64,000 bases of DNA from NCBI GenBank assembly GCA_003670925.1, contig QWQG01000186.1:21505-85504 (forward strand), written 5' to 3'. Within the stretch, counting starts at the first letter, position 1. Every line of letters starts with the position of its first letter. The notes beneath the pieces are model-generated. The model saw nothing but the letters and a program-made list of their open reading frames with translations, made no database searches and was not told the origin of the DNA. A program made the position numbers and the translations under genes. Below are positions 26,496 to 34,701 of this stretch, in pieces. The DNA comes from Planctomycetota bacterium. GTDB taxonomy: Bacteria; Planctomycetota; Planctomycetia; Planctomycetales; Planctomycetaceae.

Positions 26496-26981
26496 CTAGG
26501 GCTTTGCCGCATCCACTTTTTCCGCTGCTGGATCGGCAGCCTTTGGCTTGGGCCCGACAACCTTGACAAGGCCACTCATCGCCACAATTAACAGGCCAAG
26601 CAAAATTGAAATAGTCGTCCATTGAGCGGCGTTGTCTCGAAATTTCTGAGTTCCTTTTGATCGACCGACAAGCACGGATGCAAGGAAAAAGACGCCCAAT
26701 GCGAGCACGATTTTGGTGTCAACCATCGCATGCCACAGTCCGTCACCTCGGTGCAGGGGAAGAGCTTGAATATAATTGTAAATACCGCTCAGCAGCAGAC
26801 CGGCAATTGCAGCATGCACGAATCTTTTCCAGCGACCGCGAACCGCGTCTTTTAGCTCTTGCGATTGATTCTGCAAGACAGGCCCGACGACAAACTTCAG
26901 GCAAATTGCGCCACCCAGAAGTACAATCGCGGAGCCGATATGCAGCCAGCGTGAAACAATCCCTAGGAGATCGAGATCCAT
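26496..26981 (-). CDS. Small four-helix membrane protein (CopD-like)
   Basis: 161 residues from ATG 26981, which has AAGGG six bases upstream; the track's start at 27008 adds residues without a ribosome site. Four hydrophobic helices are visible: WLHIGSAIVLLGGAICLKFVV, FVHAAIAGLLLSGIYNYIQ, TKIVLALGVFFLASVLVG and WTTISILLGLLIVAMSGLV. A cytoplasmic-looking Pro/Ala/Lys tail (KPKAADPAAEKVDAAKP) ends the protein. His residues in the first two helices recall CopD/YozB-type integral membrane proteins, but I cannot name a ligand. It lies 49 bases upstream of pyrD on the same strand, probably in the same transcript, with no evident functional tie. Confidence 0.75.
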   Translation of the reverse strand: MDLDLLGIVSRWLHIGSAIVLLGGAICLKFVVGPVLQNQSQELKDAVRGRWKRFVHAAIAGLLLSGIYNYIQALPLHRGDGLWHAMVDTKIVLALGVFFLASVLVGRSKGTQKFRDNAAQWTTISILLGLLIVAMSGLVKVVGPKPKAADPAAEKVDAAKP

Positions 26982-27024
26982 TGAAAACCCTTCAGAGAAA
27001 TCAAACAAGTTTGTTTAAAGAGTG

Positions 27025-27807
27025 TTACTTTCGTCGCAATACAAATACAACGTCTTCGGTCATGCCGGTGACCACATGCGGCTGGCGAATGTTGTAGGAG
27101 AAGTCATACGTTTCGGCGATCTCCAGTTCAGGCACTGATTTTACAAGCGACTGAAACTGGGCCTTTTTGTAGGTGCGGTATTCCATGTGATCCACAATCC
27201 GCATTCGTTTTGTCGGCGTGAACACGTCGATGTTCAGACCAAGGTGTTCGAGCCGCTTTTTGCGATCGATTCCTTTCGACCACATGTGCGAATTGATAAC
27301 AAGGTTGCCACGTCGAGCAGACCAGCTTTCTTCCTGCATTGCGGGACACGATGTTGGCTCCAAATGGATACCCAGGACATACAATCCACCCTGATTCATC
27401 GCGTTGCTCATACATTCGAGGTGATTGCGTGCCTCCTTTTCGGTCGCGAGGTGGCGAAAACTGTTGATCATGTTAAAGGATGCGTCAAACTTCTTTTTCA
27501 ACTTAAAGTCTGCCATGTTCGCGACAACTACTGATTCCGGCAAGTTGTACTTGCAGAGCCGCTCGTTGCAGAAATCGACCGCCTTGGGGTTCAGATCATT
27601 CCCTGAGACGTCATAGCCGGATCTCCCCAACTTAATCAGCAGCCTCCCTGTGCCGCAGGCCGGCTCAAAGATGCGTTTTACCACGCAGCCCGCGTGCTTC
27701 GCAAAGCATGCCCTCAAAAACCGGAATTCGGCAGCCACATCCGATCCAAACAGCAAATCGTAGTACTTCGGATAGTCGTAGATGCTGGCGGCGACTTCAA
27801 TCGACAT
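27025..27807 (-). CDS. Class I SAM-dependent methyltransferase
   Basis: About 260 residues from ATG 27807 (a GTG nine bases upstream is the track's start). The SAM-binding glycine loop is RIFEPACGTGRLLIKLGRSG, followed by the acidic ribose-binding residue in VSGNDLNPKAVDFC and motif ASFNMINSFRHLATEKEARNHL. It begins with a typical ASIYDYPKYYDLLFG lead that occurs in small-molecule methyltransferases. The second half, GLYVLGIHLEPT and a long C-terminal beta segment, would hold the acceptor. The substrate cannot be inferred. It is divergently oriented from the ribosomal protein operon and 16 bases upstream of the small membrane protein region. Confidence 0.85.
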   Translation of the reverse strand: MSIEVAASIYDYPKYYDLLFGSDVAAEFRFLRACFAKHAGCVVKRIFEPACGTGRLLIKLGRSGYDVSGNDLNPKAVDFCNERLCKYNLPESVVVANMADFKLKKKFDASFNMINSFRHLATEKEARNHLECMSNAMNQGGLYVLGIHLEPTSCPAMQEESWSARRGNLVINSHMWSKGIDRKKRLEHLGLNIDVFTPTKRMRIVDHMEYRTYKKAQFQSLVKSVPELEIAETYDFSYNIRQPHVVTGMTEDVVFVLRRK

Positions 27808-28203
27808 AGATCCCACTCAGAATACGCGAAAATTTCAGGGCTGCCCCGCACCGTCGAGCTCAGCAATTCTCGGGCGAAGCTTACCGTGTGTTCCCATGAA
27901 AGCAGCCCTCTGAGCGACGGGAACCCGGAAAAAAACGCCGTCCGTGCGTTTTTGGCGAATTTTGGCCACTCTGAGAAGCCTTTGCGAATCTCAATAACAG
28001 TTATCCATCTGGTGTTGAACGTTGAATTCCAGATCGATATGCTCCCTCGCTTGCGAAAAACCTGTGTGAAGTGGTATGACACTTCCACAAGCTGGTTTTC
28101 AGCTGCAGAATTAAGTTCTCGGCGGTTCCGCTAGGACTGCCGCGTTGTCGAATGCGTATTGAATTCACTAGTTTTAACGAGTTTTGATTCAGGGTGCTCT
28201 TAG
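27808..28203. other. Divergent intergenic region upstream of the rplY operon
   Basis: About 400 bases separating the methyltransferase (-) from rplY (+). It must hold the promoter of the translation gene cluster. Besides the promoter candidate listed separately I see no tRNA, leader peptide or strong hairpin. The ORF 27714-28088 on the minus strand overlaps the methyltransferase in another frame and is not convincing. Confidence 0.5.
28015..28043 (+). promoter_or_regulatory. Candidate sigma-70-type promoter for the rplY operon
   Basis: TTGAAC, 17 bases, then TATGCT: each box matches four of six consensus positions with ideal spacing. It lies about 160 bases before the rplY start codon. Pattern match only; other AT-rich boxes exist nearby. 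Confidence 0.3.
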
Positions 28204-28761
28204 ATGTCGCAGGATCTTCTTCTTAAGGCTGAACGCCGTACAACACTCGGCACCGTGGAGACGCAGCGTTTGCGGAGTGCGGGGCGGGTACCCGCAAATA
28301 TTTACGGAATGGGAAAGCCCGGCGTGTCTGCCTCCGTTTGTGGCGATGCCATCGGTAAGCTCGTTGCAACGCTGTCTTCGGTGGTCGATGTGGAAGTTGA
28401 CGGAGCCATTGATAAAGCCGTCGTCCAAGAATTGCAATGGGACGTGTTTAGCACCAAAGTCATGCATGTTGATTTGCGGCGCGTAGACCCCAATGGACGA
28501 GCCACAGTCGATGTGGTACTCGAACTGCGCGGCGAGGCCGTCGGTTTGAAAGACGGCGGAGCAGTGCGGCAATTGCTGAAAACGGTAAAAATTGATTGTC
28601 CGGACTATCGTATTCCAAAGTCAATTGTGGTGCGGATGGGTGCGTTGCAGGTTGGTGATACGGTCAAAGCCCGTGACCTGCAGTTGCCGGATCACGCCCA
28701 ACTTGTCACGTCGGCAGACGAAGTGCTGGTTGAACTCTATGATTCTCGCAAGGTGGTTTAG
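28204..28761 (+). CDS. rplY: 50S ribosomal protein L25 (TL5/CTC type)
   Basis: 185 residues, the long form with an N-terminal 5S-rRNA-binding L25 domain (about 1-90) and a C-terminal TL5 beta domain. The N-terminus LKAERRTTLGTVETQRLRSAGRVPANIYG is diagnostic, as are DVEVDGAIDKAVVQELQWDVFSTKVMHVDLRRVD and the Ctc-domain strand VKIDCPDYRIPKSIVVRMGALQVGDTVKARDL. L25 binds 5S rRNA in the large subunit central protuberance. First gene of a co-directional translation/replication run; pth follows after 26 bases. The Shine-Dalgarno match before ATG 28204 is weak. Confidence 0.95.
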   Translation: MSQDLLLKAERRTTLGTVETQRLRSAGRVPANIYGMGKPGVSASVCGDAIGKLVATLSSVVDVEVDGAIDKAVVQELQWDVFSTKVMHVDLRRVDPNGRATVDVVLELRGEAVGLKDGGAVRQLLKTVKIDCPDYRIPKSIVVRMGALQVGDTVKARDLQLPDHAQLVTSADEVLVELYDSRKVV

Positions 28762-28787
28762 GGAATGGCAAAACCAACGCCGGGTTC

Positions 28788-29366
28788 ATGGCAATGAAAC
28801 TGGTTGTGGGACTTGGTAATCCAGGGCTTCAGTATGTAGGAACTCGCCACAACGCGGGTTTTGATGTAATCGCGGAACTCGTGCGGCGATGGCAATTAGG
28901 CAAGCCGCAGACAAAATTTTCATCGGTGATCTGGGAATTCTTCTCGACGACAGGCAAAGTTTTTCTGGTAACACCGACGACGTATATGAATCGAAGCGGT
29001 GAAGCTCTGCAGCAGATTACAAGTTTCTATCAGGTGTTGCCGCAGGATGTGGCTATTATTTGTGATGACATCAATTTGCCTCTCGGGAGAATTCGTTGGC
29101 GAGCCAGTGGTTCAGCTGGTGGTCAAAAGGGTCTAATCGACATCATTCAAAAACTTGGGACAGATCAGATTCCTCGGGTTAGACTGGGTGTGGGTCGTCC
29201 CCCGGGACAGTTAAACGCATCTGATTTTGTGCTGTCTCGGTTTCGTGCTGAAGAACGCGAAGAATCAGAAATAATGACAAAGATCGCGGCAGATTCTGTG
29301 GAAGCTTGGATCGCGGATGGTGTTTTAAGTGCGATGAATCGATACAATCGAACATCTGAAGAATAG
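28788..29366 (+). CDS. pth: Peptidyl-tRNA hydrolase
   Basis: 192 residues. It releases tRNA from stalled peptidyl-tRNA. The signature KLVVGLGNPGLQYVGTRHNAGFDV contains the substrate-binding Asn and catalytic His, and the second motif TPTTYMNRSGEALQQI and the Asp-containing DVAIICDDINLPLGRIRWRASGSAGGQKGL are intact. Length is normal. It sits between rplY and rpsF with short gaps (26 and 37 bases), the common rplY-pth pairing. The preferred ATG at 28788 is followed by another ATG-AAA (28794) that would give the canonical MKLVVGLGNPG; either is possible. Confidence 0.96.
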   Translation: MAMKLVVGLGNPGLQYVGTRHNAGFDVIAELVRRWQLGKPQTKFSSVIWEFFSTTGKVFLVTPTTYMNRSGEALQQITSFYQVLPQDVAIICDDINLPLGRIRWRASGSAGGQKGLIDIIQKLGTDQIPRVRLGVGRPPGQLNASDFVLSRFRAEEREESEIMTKIAADSVEAWIADGVLSAMNRYNRTSEE

Positions 29367-29403
29367 TTATTCGTATGTTGGTTTTTTCAGGAGCAGTCCT
29401 TTC

Positions 29404-29853
29404 GTGTCAGCCGTAGCAGAAAATCCAGTGCGTCAGCACTTTTATGAAGGCATGTTCCTTGTCGATAGTGGCAAATTTGCAACTGACGCGGACGCCGTAA
29501 CGAACGATATCATGAGCGTACTTGCGAAAGCGGGCGCGACTGTGGTTGCTCATCGCCCATGGCAGGACGGCAAACTCGCATATGAGATCCAGGGCATGAA
29601 AAAGGGCCTGCATTACATCGTGTGTTTTACGATGCGTGGGGCTGGGATGAAAACACTGATTCGACAGTGTCAGCTGAACGAAACAATCATTCGACAGATG
29701 TTTATTGTGCATTCTCAGCAGATCTTTGATGCGACCGTGGGCGCAATTACGGGTGCGGTAACCTCGCCTCCAGAATCTCAGTCGAACGAGCGGCCAGAAC
29801 GTGGTCGAAACGATCGACGTCGCGATGAAATGCCAGTGGACGACGATGAATAG
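29404..29853 (+). CDS. rpsF: 30S ribosomal protein S6
   Basis: 149 residues against about 100-130 in most bacteria; the extra length is a charged tail (SNERPERGRNDRRRDEMPVDDDE) that is presumably disordered. The core shows the S6 pattern YEGMFLVDSGKFATDADAVTNDIMSVL, PWQDGKLAYEIQGMKKGLHYIVCF and the C-terminal strand. S6 binds the 30S platform with S18. Start is GTG 29404 with AGGAG about nine bases upstream. It is followed by ssb and rplI; rpsR, the usual partner gene, is missing from the cluster. Confidence 0.93.
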   Translation: MSAVAENPVRQHFYEGMFLVDSGKFATDADAVTNDIMSVLAKAGATVVAHRPWQDGKLAYEIQGMKKGLHYIVCFTMRGAGMKTLIRQCQLNETIIRQMFIVHSQQIFDATVGAITGAVTSPPESQSNERPERGRNDRRRDEMPVDDDE

Positions 29854-29915
29854 CTTTCAGTGACTGACGGTTTCCCGGCAGTCAATATGGTGTGGAGTCT
29901 CAAACGGAGCGACAC

Positions 29916-30473
29916 ATGGCCTCATTTAACAAAGTCATTCTGGTTGGCAATCTGACACGCGACCCTGAGGTTCGTTACATCCCGAGTGGCAGCGCGGTGT
30001 GCGATATTTCGCTTGCAGTCAATAGTCAATGGACCGATCGCAAGACGAATGAACGAAAAGAAGAAGTCACATTTGTTGAAGTCACGCTATGGGGACGCAC
30101 AGCGGAGATCGCGGGCGAGTATCTCGCAAAGGGAAGACCTGTTCTCATTGAAGGCCGTTTGAGCCTTGATTCTTGGGAAGACAAAGAAACCGGGCAGAAA
30201 CGTTCTAAGCTCAAGGTTGTTGCAGACTCCATGCAACTCTTGGGAAGTCGTGATGGTGCAGGTGCTGCCAGCGGCGGGGCTTCCGCCGGCGGTGGCACAG
30301 GTGGCAGCCCGGCGTCACGCGGACCAACCCGGCCCGCAGCCCCGAAGCCGCCTGCTGGACGTGTGAACGAAAGCGGAAATAGTCGAGGTGGGGATGCAGA
30401 TTCCTATCGATCTCCGGATCAAACATTTTATGATGACATGCCCTCCGGTGGGGCCGACGAGGTTCCTTTTTAG
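29916..30473 (+). CDS. ssb: Single-stranded DNA-binding protein
   Basis: 185 residues from ATG 29916, chosen because GGAG lies seven bases upstream and it yields the canonical MASFNKVILVGNLTRDPEVRYIPSG; the track's start at 29892 lacks this. The OB fold fills residues 1-108, with TFVEVTLWGRTAEIAGEYLAKGRPVLIEGRL conserved. A Gly/Ala/Pro-rich linker leads to the acidic C-terminal tip DDMPSGGADEVPF, the protein-interaction peptide. SSB coats single-stranded DNA during replication and repair. It lies between rpsF and rplI, an arrangement shared with many bacteria. Confidence 0.96.
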   Translation: MASFNKVILVGNLTRDPEVRYIPSGSAVCDISLAVNSQWTDRKTNERKEEVTFVEVTLWGRTAEIAGEYLAKGRPVLIEGRLSLDSWEDKETGQKRSKLKVVADSMQLLGSRDGAGAASGGASAGGGTGGSPASRGPTRPAAPKPPAGRVNESGNSRGGDADSYRSPDQTFYDDMPSGGADEVPF

Positions 30474-30576
30474 GGAATCTCTAACAGTTGTTATTTTGTA
30501 GACTCTAATGATCGAACGGATATTTCCATTGCTGGAATCGTCCGATCAGGAACGGTGAAAAAGGAATTGGTTCCCG

Positions 30577-31065
30577 ATGGCTCGAGCAGCTCAAACATCT
30601 TCTCGCAACGTAGAAGTCCTCTTGGTACACGACGTTGACAAACTTGGTCAGCGTGGTGAAATCGTGCGGGTCAAACCCGGATTCGCAAGGAATTACCTAC
30701 TGCCTCAGGGCAAGGCAACAGTTGCGACATTGCAAAATAAGCGAATGGTGGAAAAACACAAAGAACGTCTGGCGGCAATCGAAGTGGGCCGCGTGAAGCA
30801 GCTGCAGCGAATTGCGGATACCGTCAGCAAATACAGTGCGACGATCGAGGCGCATGCGACGGCCGATAATCATCTGTATGGTTCCGTGGTAGCGCGTGAC
30901 ATCAGTGAAGCGCTCAAGGCCGCTGGTCATCCGGTTGAAGCCGAACACGTGCGTCTCGACGGGCCGATTAAAGAGCTGGGGATGTACACCGTCAAACTAA
31001 AGTTCCACGACAAGGTTCAGGGCGAAGTCAAAGTGTGGGTTGTTCCTTCAGCGACCAGCGGCTGA
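30577..31065 (+). CDS. rplI: 50S ribosomal protein L9
   Basis: 162 residues. The N-terminal rRNA-binding domain is clear after a short extension: VEVLLVHDVDKLGQRGEIVRVKPGFARNYLLPQGKA. The long connecting helix (NKRMVEKHKERLAAIEVGRVKQLQ) and C-terminal domain (LYGSVVARDISEALKAAGHPVE) follow. L9 reaches from the L1 stalk region and influences reading fidelity. The N-terminal MARAAQTSSRN extension is unusual but short. It ends the ribosomal gene run and is followed by a clear terminator hairpin before dnaB. Confidence 0.95.
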   Translation: MARAAQTSSRNVEVLLVHDVDKLGQRGEIVRVKPGFARNYLLPQGKATVATLQNKRMVEKHKERLAAIEVGRVKQLQRIADTVSKYSATIEAHATADNHLYGSVVARDISEALKAAGHPVEAEHVRLDGPIKELGMYTVKLKFHDKVQGEVKVWVVPSATSG

Positions 31066-31190
31066 GCGTTGGGACGGAATTCCCGGTGTTTGGGTTGCTA
31101 AAAATCACGAGGCCGTTGACGGCAAGTCAATGTTGCACAATGCCGGCACGCTGGACTGCGGGCGGCAGACAGTTCAATCAAAAAATTACG

Positions 31191-31223
31191 ATCCTCAGGC
31201 ATTCATTTGTCTGAGGATTTTTT
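31191..31223 (+). terminator. Rho-independent terminator after rplI
   Basis: Perfect 8-base inverted repeat ATCCTCAG ... CTGAGGAT with a 12-base loop, directly followed by a run of T. It lies 125 bases past the rplI stop and about 50 before dnaB, so it likely ends or attenuates the ribosomal transcript. Confidence 0.8.
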
Positions 31224-31274
31224 CTGGATGCAGCGGAAGATTTTCGGTGAGGGGATTGAGGGAAGTCAAGACCG

Positions 31275-32624
31275 ATGGCAGACGACAGACTTAAACTTCC
31301 CCCCCAGAATCTGGATGCCGAACGTGGTGTACTGGGCAGTATTTTGTTGATGAACGAAGCCATCGACGAAGTCGGTGAATCGCTGAAAACCGAACACTTT
31401 TATAGCGACGCACATCAAAAGATGTATTCCGCTATTCATCGCCTGTATGAGAACGGGATTCGCGGAATCGATGCGATCACATTGGCCGAAGAGCTCGTCC
31501 GGAGGGGGGACTTTGAGAGCATCGGCGGTGCCGGCTATCTAGCGCAAATTTTAGAAGCCGTGCCCCATGCGGCCCATGTGCGTTATTACGCGACCATTGT
31601 TCGTGATAAATGGATGCAGCGCAGTCTGATCTATGCATGTACCGAGATTCTCAGCGAGAGCTATGAGTCCAGTGACGACGTTGAAGGGCTTCTGCAAAGT
31701 GCGGAACGCAAGATCTTTTCGATTTTGGAGTCGCAGGGGAATACTGGCAGTTTTGCGATTGCTGACATTCTATTGGAAGCGTTCGTCCGCATTGAGGAGC
31801 GGCAGCATACGACCGGCGAAGTCACAGGGATCACCAGCGGCTTCACAGATCTCGATCGTCATACCACTGGATTTCAGCCAACAGAACTGATCATCTTGGC
31901 GGCGCGGCCCAGTATGGGAAAGACGGCACTGGTCTGTAACATTGCCGAGTCGGTCGCACGAACATCAAACAAGGGCGTATTGTTGTTCAGTTTGGAACAG
32001 TCAAACCTTGAATTGGCTGAGCGTTTTCTGTCGATCACGGCACGCATCGATAGTCACGCCTTTCGATCCGGCACACTCACTGAAGCACAGCATGACGCGA
32101 TGGTGCGAGCATCGGATGATCTTTCCCGATTGCCTTTGTTTATCGACGACAAGGCCGGCCGGACCATGACACAAGTGGCCGCCATCGCGCGGCGTCAGCA
32201 TCGAAAGTCGCCGCTCGGTGTGATCATCATTGACTATCTGCAGTTAATTGAACCTGACGAAAAAGGAGCTCCACGCGAACAACAGATTGCGCAGATTTCA
32301 CGCCGCTTAAAGTTCCTCGCGAAGGAATTGAAAGTACCCGTGATTGCTCTAGCGCAGTTGAATCGGGGAGTTGAACTTCGAGAAGACAAGCGACCGCGAC
32401 TGGCGGATTTGCGTGAGAGCGGTGCAATCGAACAGGATGCAGACATGGTTATGTTTCTGCATCGACCGGAGCAGTACGACCCGGAGGATCGGCCGGGCTT
32501 AGCCGAGATTATCATCGCCAAACATCGGAGTGGACCCACCGGTATTATTAAACTGACGTGGCGGAGCCAATATATGCGATTCGAAAATTTTAGTTCGACA
32601 GCGGACAATGATTTCAACCTGTAG
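31275..32624 (+). CDS. dnaB: Replicative DNA helicase DnaB
   Basis: 449 residues, normal for DnaB; no intein. The N-terminal domain begins LPPQNLDAERGVLGSILLMNEAIDEV. The RecA-like motor carries the Walker A site in LIILAARPSMGKTALVCNIAE, Walker B in PLGVIIIDYLQLIEPDE, the H3 motif APREQQIAQISRRLKFLAKELKVPVIALAQLNRGVE, and the arginine-finger region LADLRESGAIEQDADMVMFLHRPEQYD. It forms the hexamer that unwinds the fork. The ATG at 31275 gives MADDRLKLPPQN. A small gene follows ten bases downstream. Confidence 0.97.
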   Translation: MADDRLKLPPQNLDAERGVLGSILLMNEAIDEVGESLKTEHFYSDAHQKMYSAIHRLYENGIRGIDAITLAEELVRRGDFESIGGAGYLAQILEAVPHAAHVRYYATIVRDKWMQRSLIYACTEILSESYESSDDVEGLLQSAERKIFSILESQGNTGSFAIADILLEAFVRIEERQHTTGEVTGITSGFTDLDRHTTGFQPTELIILAARPSMGKTALVCNIAESVARTSNKGVLLFSLEQSNLELAERFLSITARIDSHAFRSGTLTEAQHDAMVRASDDLSRLPLFIDDKAGRTMTQVAAIARRQHRKSPLGVIIIDYLQLIEPDEKGAPREQQIAQISRRLKFLAKELKVPVIALAQLNRGVELREDKRPRLADLRESGAIEQDADMVMFLHRPEQYDPEDRPGLAEIIIAKHRSGPTGIIKLTWRSQYMRFENFSSTADNDFNL

Positions 32625-32634
32625 GGACCAACCT

Positions 32635-32949
32635 ATGAGTTCCTCGAATTCCCTGCCTCAAGCGGCTGCATCGTCCTGCGGAACAGGTGGAGACTCGGTT
32701 CCGGTTTTCAACTGCAGCGTAATTCTCACACGGAACGCGACCAACGGCCGAATTTCCGGGAGGGTCGCGAATATTGCGGGGATCACGGCGGAGGGCAATG
32801 CGGAACGGGAGCTGCTCATACTGCTCACAAAGCGATTTAAGATGTTGGTGCAGGAATGTCTGCAGCAGAGTCGCGACATTCCTTGGATTAATCCGCCGGA
32901 AACGCCGCTGCCGGGTGAGCAGCAACGTTTTATTCCCGTGCATTTGTAG
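32635..32949 (+). CDS. Small conserved-looking protein of unknown function
   Basis: 104 residues from ATG 32635, supported by AGGGA about eight bases upstream; the track's earlier start at 32608 would overlap dnaB. After a Ser/Ala-rich lead, the sequence PVFNCSVILTRNATNGRISGRVANIAGITAEGNAERELLILLTKRFKMLVQECL reads as a compact alpha/beta domain, with NPPETPLPGEQQRFIPVHL at the end. The tight spacing between dnaB (10 bases) and pyruvate kinase (25 bases), a good ribosome site and protein-like composition argue it is real. I do not recognise the family. No signal peptide or membrane helix. Confidence 0.75.
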   Translation: MSSSNSLPQAAASSCGTGGDSVPVFNCSVILTRNATNGRISGRVANIAGITAEGNAERELLILLTKRFKMLVQECLQQSRDIPWINPPETPLPGEQQRFIPVHL

Positions 32950-32974
32950 TGAAGCAGACAAAGGAAAACAGAAT

Positions 32975-34450
32975 ATGTCGTTTGCAGGTACATCTCGAGG
33001 CTCGGGGCGTCAAAAACTTGTAAAGACACGCATCATTGCCACCGTCGGTCCAGCCAGCGAATCTGTTGAAATCCTGCGCGAATTGGTGCTCAATGGTGTC
33101 GATATTTTTCGGCTCAACTTCGCGCACAGCGAGTACGCATGGCTCTCAGACTTAGTCCGCAGGATTCGTCAAGTTTCGGCAGAACTAGATTGCCCCATCG
33201 GGATCCTCGCCGATCTTTCCGGGCCGAAGATTCGACTGGGTGAAATTCGCGGTGGCGACGTGTACTGCGATGCCGGCGCGGTATTCCGCTTTATTCGTGG
33301 GCTAACTTCGGAAGAACCAACCGATCTGACATGCACTTATGAACCACTGATCGATGACGTCCAACTTGGCGACCGAATCCTCTTGGCCGATGGCACCGTC
33401 GCAATGGTAGTGCTGGAAAAAGATGCTGCAGCCGCATGGTTGCGCTGCCAAGTGATTCAGCCTGGAAGAATCCGCAGTCGACAGGGCGTCAATTTACCCG
33501 GCGTGGCACTGAGCACACCGAGCGTTACGATGAAAGATCGGCGAGACCTCGAATGGGCATTACAACATCATATCGACTTTATTGGGCTGAGTTTTGTGCG
33601 TCGAGCCGCAGATATCATAGAACTGAAGCAACTGATCGAAGGACATCGCCCTAAGGTCATACCGCTGATTGTGGCTAAAATCGAAAAGACTGAAGCTGTT
33701 GCAGACCTTGATAACATTCTCAGCGTAACGGATGCCGTCATGGTGGCGCGGGGAGATTTGGGCGTTGAAGCAGACATCTGCCGCGTGCCAATTCTGCAGA
33801 AGCAAATCATTCGCCGCTGCAATGAATTGCGCATTCCCGTCATCACGGCAACTCAAATGCTGGACAGTATGCAGACGAATGACCTGCCGACACGAGCCGA
33901 AGTGACCGACGTCGCTAACGCCGTGATCGATGGCACGGATGCGGTCATGTTGTCTGGAGAGACCGCCATCGGTCATCATCCGGTGCAGGTTGTGCGGATG
34001 ATGGATCGGATCGCGGCTGAAGCTGAGCCCTTGGTTCATGCTGCCAGCCTGAACGAACTCCGCGATGACGAGTCCCGCCGCGCGCGACCAATTACGGAGG
34101 CTGTGACGCGTGGTGCAATTGCCGCGGCCGAATATCTTCAGGCTGACCTGATTGTGGTTGCCACTGTCACAGGACGAACAGCATTGGCACTGTCGAGATT
34201 GCGTGGACGTGTGCCCGTGCTGGCATTTACGGAGCGTGAAGAAGTCGCGCGACGAATGTGTCTTTACTGGGGTGTAACGCCGATTCTCAGTCGCGTCGTG
34301 CAGCAGTCAGCTGACACACTGCTCGCATTCGTCCTGAAATGGGGCGAACGCCAACAGTTGCTCACATCCGGCAGCAAAGTCATCGTCGTCGGCCATACCA
34401 ACTGGCTAGGCGAAACGCATGACCTGATGATGGTGCACGTTGTGCCATAG
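32975..34450 (+). CDS. pyk: Pyruvate kinase
   Basis: 491 residues from ATG 32975 (AAGGA about nine bases upstream); the track's 558-residue ORF begins inside the preceding small gene. It converts phosphoenolpyruvate and ADP to pyruvate and ATP. Motifs: KTRIIATVGPAS, FRLNFAHSEY, the catalytic segment VIPLIVAKIEKTEAV, then ITATQMLDSMQTNDLPTRAEVTDVANAVIDGTDAVMLSGETAIG. The C-terminal domain (about 355-491) is present with TGRTALALSRLRGRVPVLAFT, the usual allosteric site region. It is in line with dnaB and obg, which is only a positional link. Confidence 0.95.
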   Translation: MSFAGTSRGSGRQKLVKTRIIATVGPASESVEILRELVLNGVDIFRLNFAHSEYAWLSDLVRRIRQVSAELDCPIGILADLSGPKIRLGEIRGGDVYCDAGAVFRFIRGLTSEEPTDLTCTYEPLIDDVQLGDRILLADGTVAMVVLEKDAAAAWLRCQVIQPGRIRSRQGVNLPGVALSTPSVTMKDRRDLEWALQHHIDFIGLSFVRRAADIIELKQLIEGHRPKVIPLIVAKIEKTEAVADLDNILSVTDAVMVARGDLGVEADICRVPILQKQIIRRCNELRIPVITATQMLDSMQTNDLPTRAEVTDVANAVIDGTDAVMLSGETAIGHHPVQVVRMMDRIAAEAEPLVHAASLNELRDDESRRARPITEAVTRGAIAAAEYLQADLIVVATVTGRTALALSRLRGRVPVLAFTEREEVARRMCLYWGVTPILSRVVQQSADTLLAFVLKWGERQQLLTSGSKVIVVGHTNWLGETHDLMMVHVVP

Positions 34451-34701
34451 TCCGTGGGGAAGCAAAGTGCTGTGCAGAAGTGGCGACTTGTCGCGGCCGT
34501 CTCCTGACTACTGCCAGACGCCACATCAAGGGACTTAGGCCGCTCACCCGCCTCATCAGCGTTTGGCTGCGTCTCGTGCCGATCTTCAAGAAGCTGGCAT
34601 CAAGCAGCTCGAAACCTGCCGAAAACCCGCACTTCCCGGCAAGTTCACGTTACAATGGCAGGAATTGGAGTTGTTTAATTGTCGGGCAAGGTGCATGAAT
34701 T

